This document shows positions 62,175-64,000 of a stretch of DNA of 64,000 nucleotides, piece after piece. The stretch spans positions 62,001-126,000 of the forward strand of contig CAVPPJ010000006.1 of NCBI GenBank assembly GCA_963707065.1, in the 5' to 3' direction. The translations under genes were made by a program, and so were the position numbers. The stretch's first letter is position 1. Each line of letters opens with the position of its first letter. This DNA is from Palsa-506 sp963707065. Lineage in GTDB: Bacteria > Actinomycetota > Actinomycetes > Streptosporangiales > Streptosporangiaceae. A model generated the notes under the pieces. The model was not told the DNA's origin and made no database searches. It saw nothing but the letters and a program-made list of their open reading frames with translations.

Positions 62175-62681
62175 CGGCACCTCCGCCTCCCCCGCTCGCA
62201 CGATGCAGGAAAGCGTAGCGCGGCTGCTCTCCCGGCGGCCATGCGCAGCCAGAGTCCTGCCCTGCCTGGCGGCGCATAGGCGCCGCCGCCTTGACACGAG
62301 TCACGCCCGGGCTGGTCAGCCAGGCGCGCCTGAGTGACGGCGGATGCCGTCAAGGGCGCCCCGGAAGGTCCTCGGGTAAACGGGCCGAGTGCACCTGCAC
62401 CGCGGTGCCGCCTGACGCTGTCTTCACGGTGCGCACGTACGCGGCCGCCAGCCCGGCGCTACGACCCAGGATCAGTGCGCAACTCCACTCGCCCCAACCG
62501 GCAACCCCCGAGGTCAGCGCCTCGCGGAATCACTCAAGGCCGAAACGTGGCCCAAGTCAGGTAAGCCACGCAACTGCGAAGATCACGATCTCTCGCTGTA
62601 GTACCAGAAGCTAGCGAGCAAGACATCCCTAGCCCTGGCAGGCCAGGGTCCGGGGTCCGGGTACCGGGGTCGATGCCGGGA
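62175..62681. other. Gap containing a transposase scrap
   Basis: No intact gene. At 62350-62440 a minus-strand frame reads YVRTVKTASGGTAVQV then a stop; the remainder has no recognisable coding or RNA feature. Confidence 0.45.
62350..62440 (-). pseudogene. IS1634-like transposase N-terminal remnant
   Basis: YVRTVKTASGGTAVQV resembles the very start of IS1634-type transposases (YVRTVKTASGATAVQIV). Only about 16 residues match, followed by an unrelated stop. No ends or direct repeats were found. It suggests that an IS took part in the duplication. Confidence 0.45.
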
Positions 62682-63071
62682 TCAGGCCTCGATGTCGGCC
62701 GCGACGGCCCGCAGCACCGCCCCGATCTTCTTCGCGTCCCGGCTGTCCGGGTGCTTACCGCGCCGGTAGGTGTTCGACACCCCGTCCAGCAGCTTGATCA
62801 GGTCCTCGACGATCACGACCATCTCGTCCGGGTCCTTGTCCTTCTGGCTCGGCTTGGCCACGGTCGGCGGCGGCTCAAGGGTCCGCACCTGCAGCGCCTG
62901 AGTACCCCGGCGACCTTCCGCGACGCCGAACTCGACTCGCTGGCCAGCCCGGAGCACGGTGCCGCTGCCGTCCAGCGCAGACGAATGCACAAAGACCTCA
63001 CCCCCGTCATCACGGGTGAGGAAGCCGAAGCCTTTGTCGGCGTCATACCACTTGACCTTGCCAGAGGGCAC
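62682..63071 (-). CDS. Cold shock domain protein with long C-terminal tail
   Basis: 129 residues from GTG 63071. Cold-shock domain (1-65): VKWYDADKGFGFLTRD with RNP1 KGFGFL and RNP2 VFVHSS, LDGSGTVLRAGQRVEFGVAEG. The second half (70-129) is a conserved-looking actinobacterial tail. Acts as an RNA chaperone. Its 3' end is duplicated at 61130-61295. Confidence 0.92.
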   Translation of the reverse strand: MPSGKVKWYDADKGFGFLTRDDGGEVFVHSSALDGSGTVLRAGQRVEFGVAEGRRGTQALQVRTLEPPPTVAKPSQKDKDPDEMVVIVEDLIKLLDGVSNTYRRGKHPDSRDAKKIGAVLRAVAADIEA

Positions 63072-63185
63072 GAGCGGGACCTTACGCGAGGAGGGATTTG
63101 ATTACGTGACACAGAGCGTCGGCTTCCAGGCTATCCGGTCCATCAGCGGACCGGGCAGGGCGTGCCGGTCTCATATCCGGTCACC

Positions 63186-64000
63186 TCAGCGGTACTGACG
63201 GCGCCAGGGCGGCTCGACCGGCTGACGCTGGCCACGCTGCACGCGCCAGGCCAGGTAGCCGGCGCCGAGCACGGCCCCGGCCCTGATCAGATATCCGCCG
63301 ATATTAAGCGCTTCGTGGAAATAAGCCCCGCCCGTGGTGTGACTGCTGCCCATCGCCAGGCCGGCCCCCCCGACGATCGCCACCACGGCGGGCAGAGCGA
63401 GCCCGGTCAGCTTGTCCTTGATGTCCCATAGCCGGGACGGCAGCGCGACAAGCGCGCCCAGCAGCCAGATCGGGGGGAAGATCAGGCCGCCCAGGCCCAG
63501 CAGGATCACGGCGGCGCATTCCAGCGGGTGCTGCCGCGCCAGCCCCGGCGCCCGCTGGATGAACACGCTGACGCTGGCGGTGACCCGCTCCCGCATGCTG
63601 GACTCGATGCCCGGCCCGGAGTCCGGGTCAGGACCGGGCCCGGGATCGGATTCAGGGCCGGCCTCGGCACCCGGTTCAGAGCCCAGCTCGGTGCCCGGCC
63701 CGGGGCCGCGTGTCGCACCCGGCCCAGGACCACGCGACGCACCCGGCCCAGGACCGCGTGACGCACCCGGCCCCGGACCGCGTGACGCACCCGGCCCCGG
63801 ACCGCGTGATGTACCCGGCCCCGGGCCGCGCCTGCGTCCCGGCGAGGACGCCGACCATGCGACGGGCTCGCCTACCGGCTGGAATTTCGGCGGTGCCACG
63901 ACATTGGTCTGCGGGTCCTGCGGCGGCGCCACCACGAACGCCACCGCCGTGCCCGGCTGATCTGCCGGATCCGGCGGGTCGCCGGGCCACGGCTCCGGGT
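63186..64000 (-). CDS. Membrane protein with Gly-Pro repeat, partial at window end
   Basis: The frame stays open to the last base of the window, so the true start lies beyond it. The N-terminal part has 8-residue repeats GPGPGASR, then a membrane domain (~115-230, LECAAVILLGLGGLIFPPIWLLGALVALPSRLWDIKDKL) and a short basic tail. The GTG at 63944 is only the first in-window start. Confidence 0.7.
   Translation of the reverse strand, partial: PEPWPGDPPDPADQPGTAVAFVVAPPQDPQTNVVAPPKFQPVGEPVAWSASSPGRRRGPGPGTSRGPGPGASRGPGPGASRGPGPGASRGPGPGATRGPGPGTELGSEPGAEAGPESDPGPGPDPDSGPGIESSMRERVTASVSVFIQRAPGLARQHPLECAAVILLGLGGLIFPPIWLLGALVALPSRLWDIKDKLTGLALPAVVAIVGGAGLAMGSSHTTGGAYFHEALNIGGYLIRAGAVLGAGYLAWRVQRGQRQPVEPPWRRQYR
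63694..63837. repeat. Six copies of a 24-bp coding repeat
   Basis: Copies begin at 63694, 63718, 63742, 63766, 63790 and 63814 (CCCGGCCC-type). They encode the GPGPGASR-type repeat in the membrane protein. Copies differ at one to four bases. Confidence 0.9.

Overview
The window is high-GC DNA (GC-rich third positions, frequent GTG and TTG starts, few Rho-independent terminators) from an actinobacterium. The gene content supports this: DUF3027 and DUF2530 proteins, an IdeR/DtxR-type regulator, a PAS-GAF-SpoIIE phosphatase, an HspR-like MerR gene beside hsp20, a cold-shock protein with a long tail, and two Lnt paralogues. Genus and species cannot be fixed from the sequence alone.

Layout. 1-9.2 kb is core: an aspartoacylase-like amidohydrolase, serS with an EamA exporter, two tandem apolipoprotein N-acyltransferases, a lipoprotein L,D-transpeptidase and an HpcH/HpaI aldolase. 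9.3-17.6 kb is a string of single genes, of which four (secreted beta-propeller-like protein, VOC protein, two SAM methyltransferases) each carry one frameshift with the same net effect. 17.8-24.8 kb holds two SOS-box-like palindromes and then a co-oriented block of envelope proteins built around a 952-residue CHAP plus glucosaminidase protein. 25-29.5 kb has an ECF sigma/membrane beta-propeller pair, an SDR epimerase, a YjbR-like protein and a PP2C-like protein.

29.6-43.2 kb is an accessory island ending at a tRNA-Gly(CCC) gene. It carries two further partial copies of that tRNA (37.97 and 40.97 kb), two integrase remnants, pieces of phospholipase C, TMEM175/DUF1211 and DUF899 genes, and small intact cargo genes (ArsB-like carrier with UspA, hydrolase, SRPBCC, DinB, GrpB, SCO6745-like, PadR with membrane partner). 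Two short membrane-protein genes 6.7 kb apart share an almost identical promoter-leader module with a large AT-rich palindrome.

43.3-64 kb returns to core: dcd, acyl-CoA dehydrogenase, hsp20/MerR, thiolase, SpoIIE phosphatase with a metal-dependent regulator and pdxH, citrate synthase, serC, thpR, MarR with MFS, DUF2530, DUF3027, a second MFS, and a cold-shock gene whose 3' end is duplicated 1.55 kb away around a DUF1707 gene and a transposase scrap. The last gene runs off the window.

Best candidates for something new: the duplicated palindrome-leader module with small membrane proteins, the 18-25 kb envelope block, and the nested tRNA-Gly insertions.
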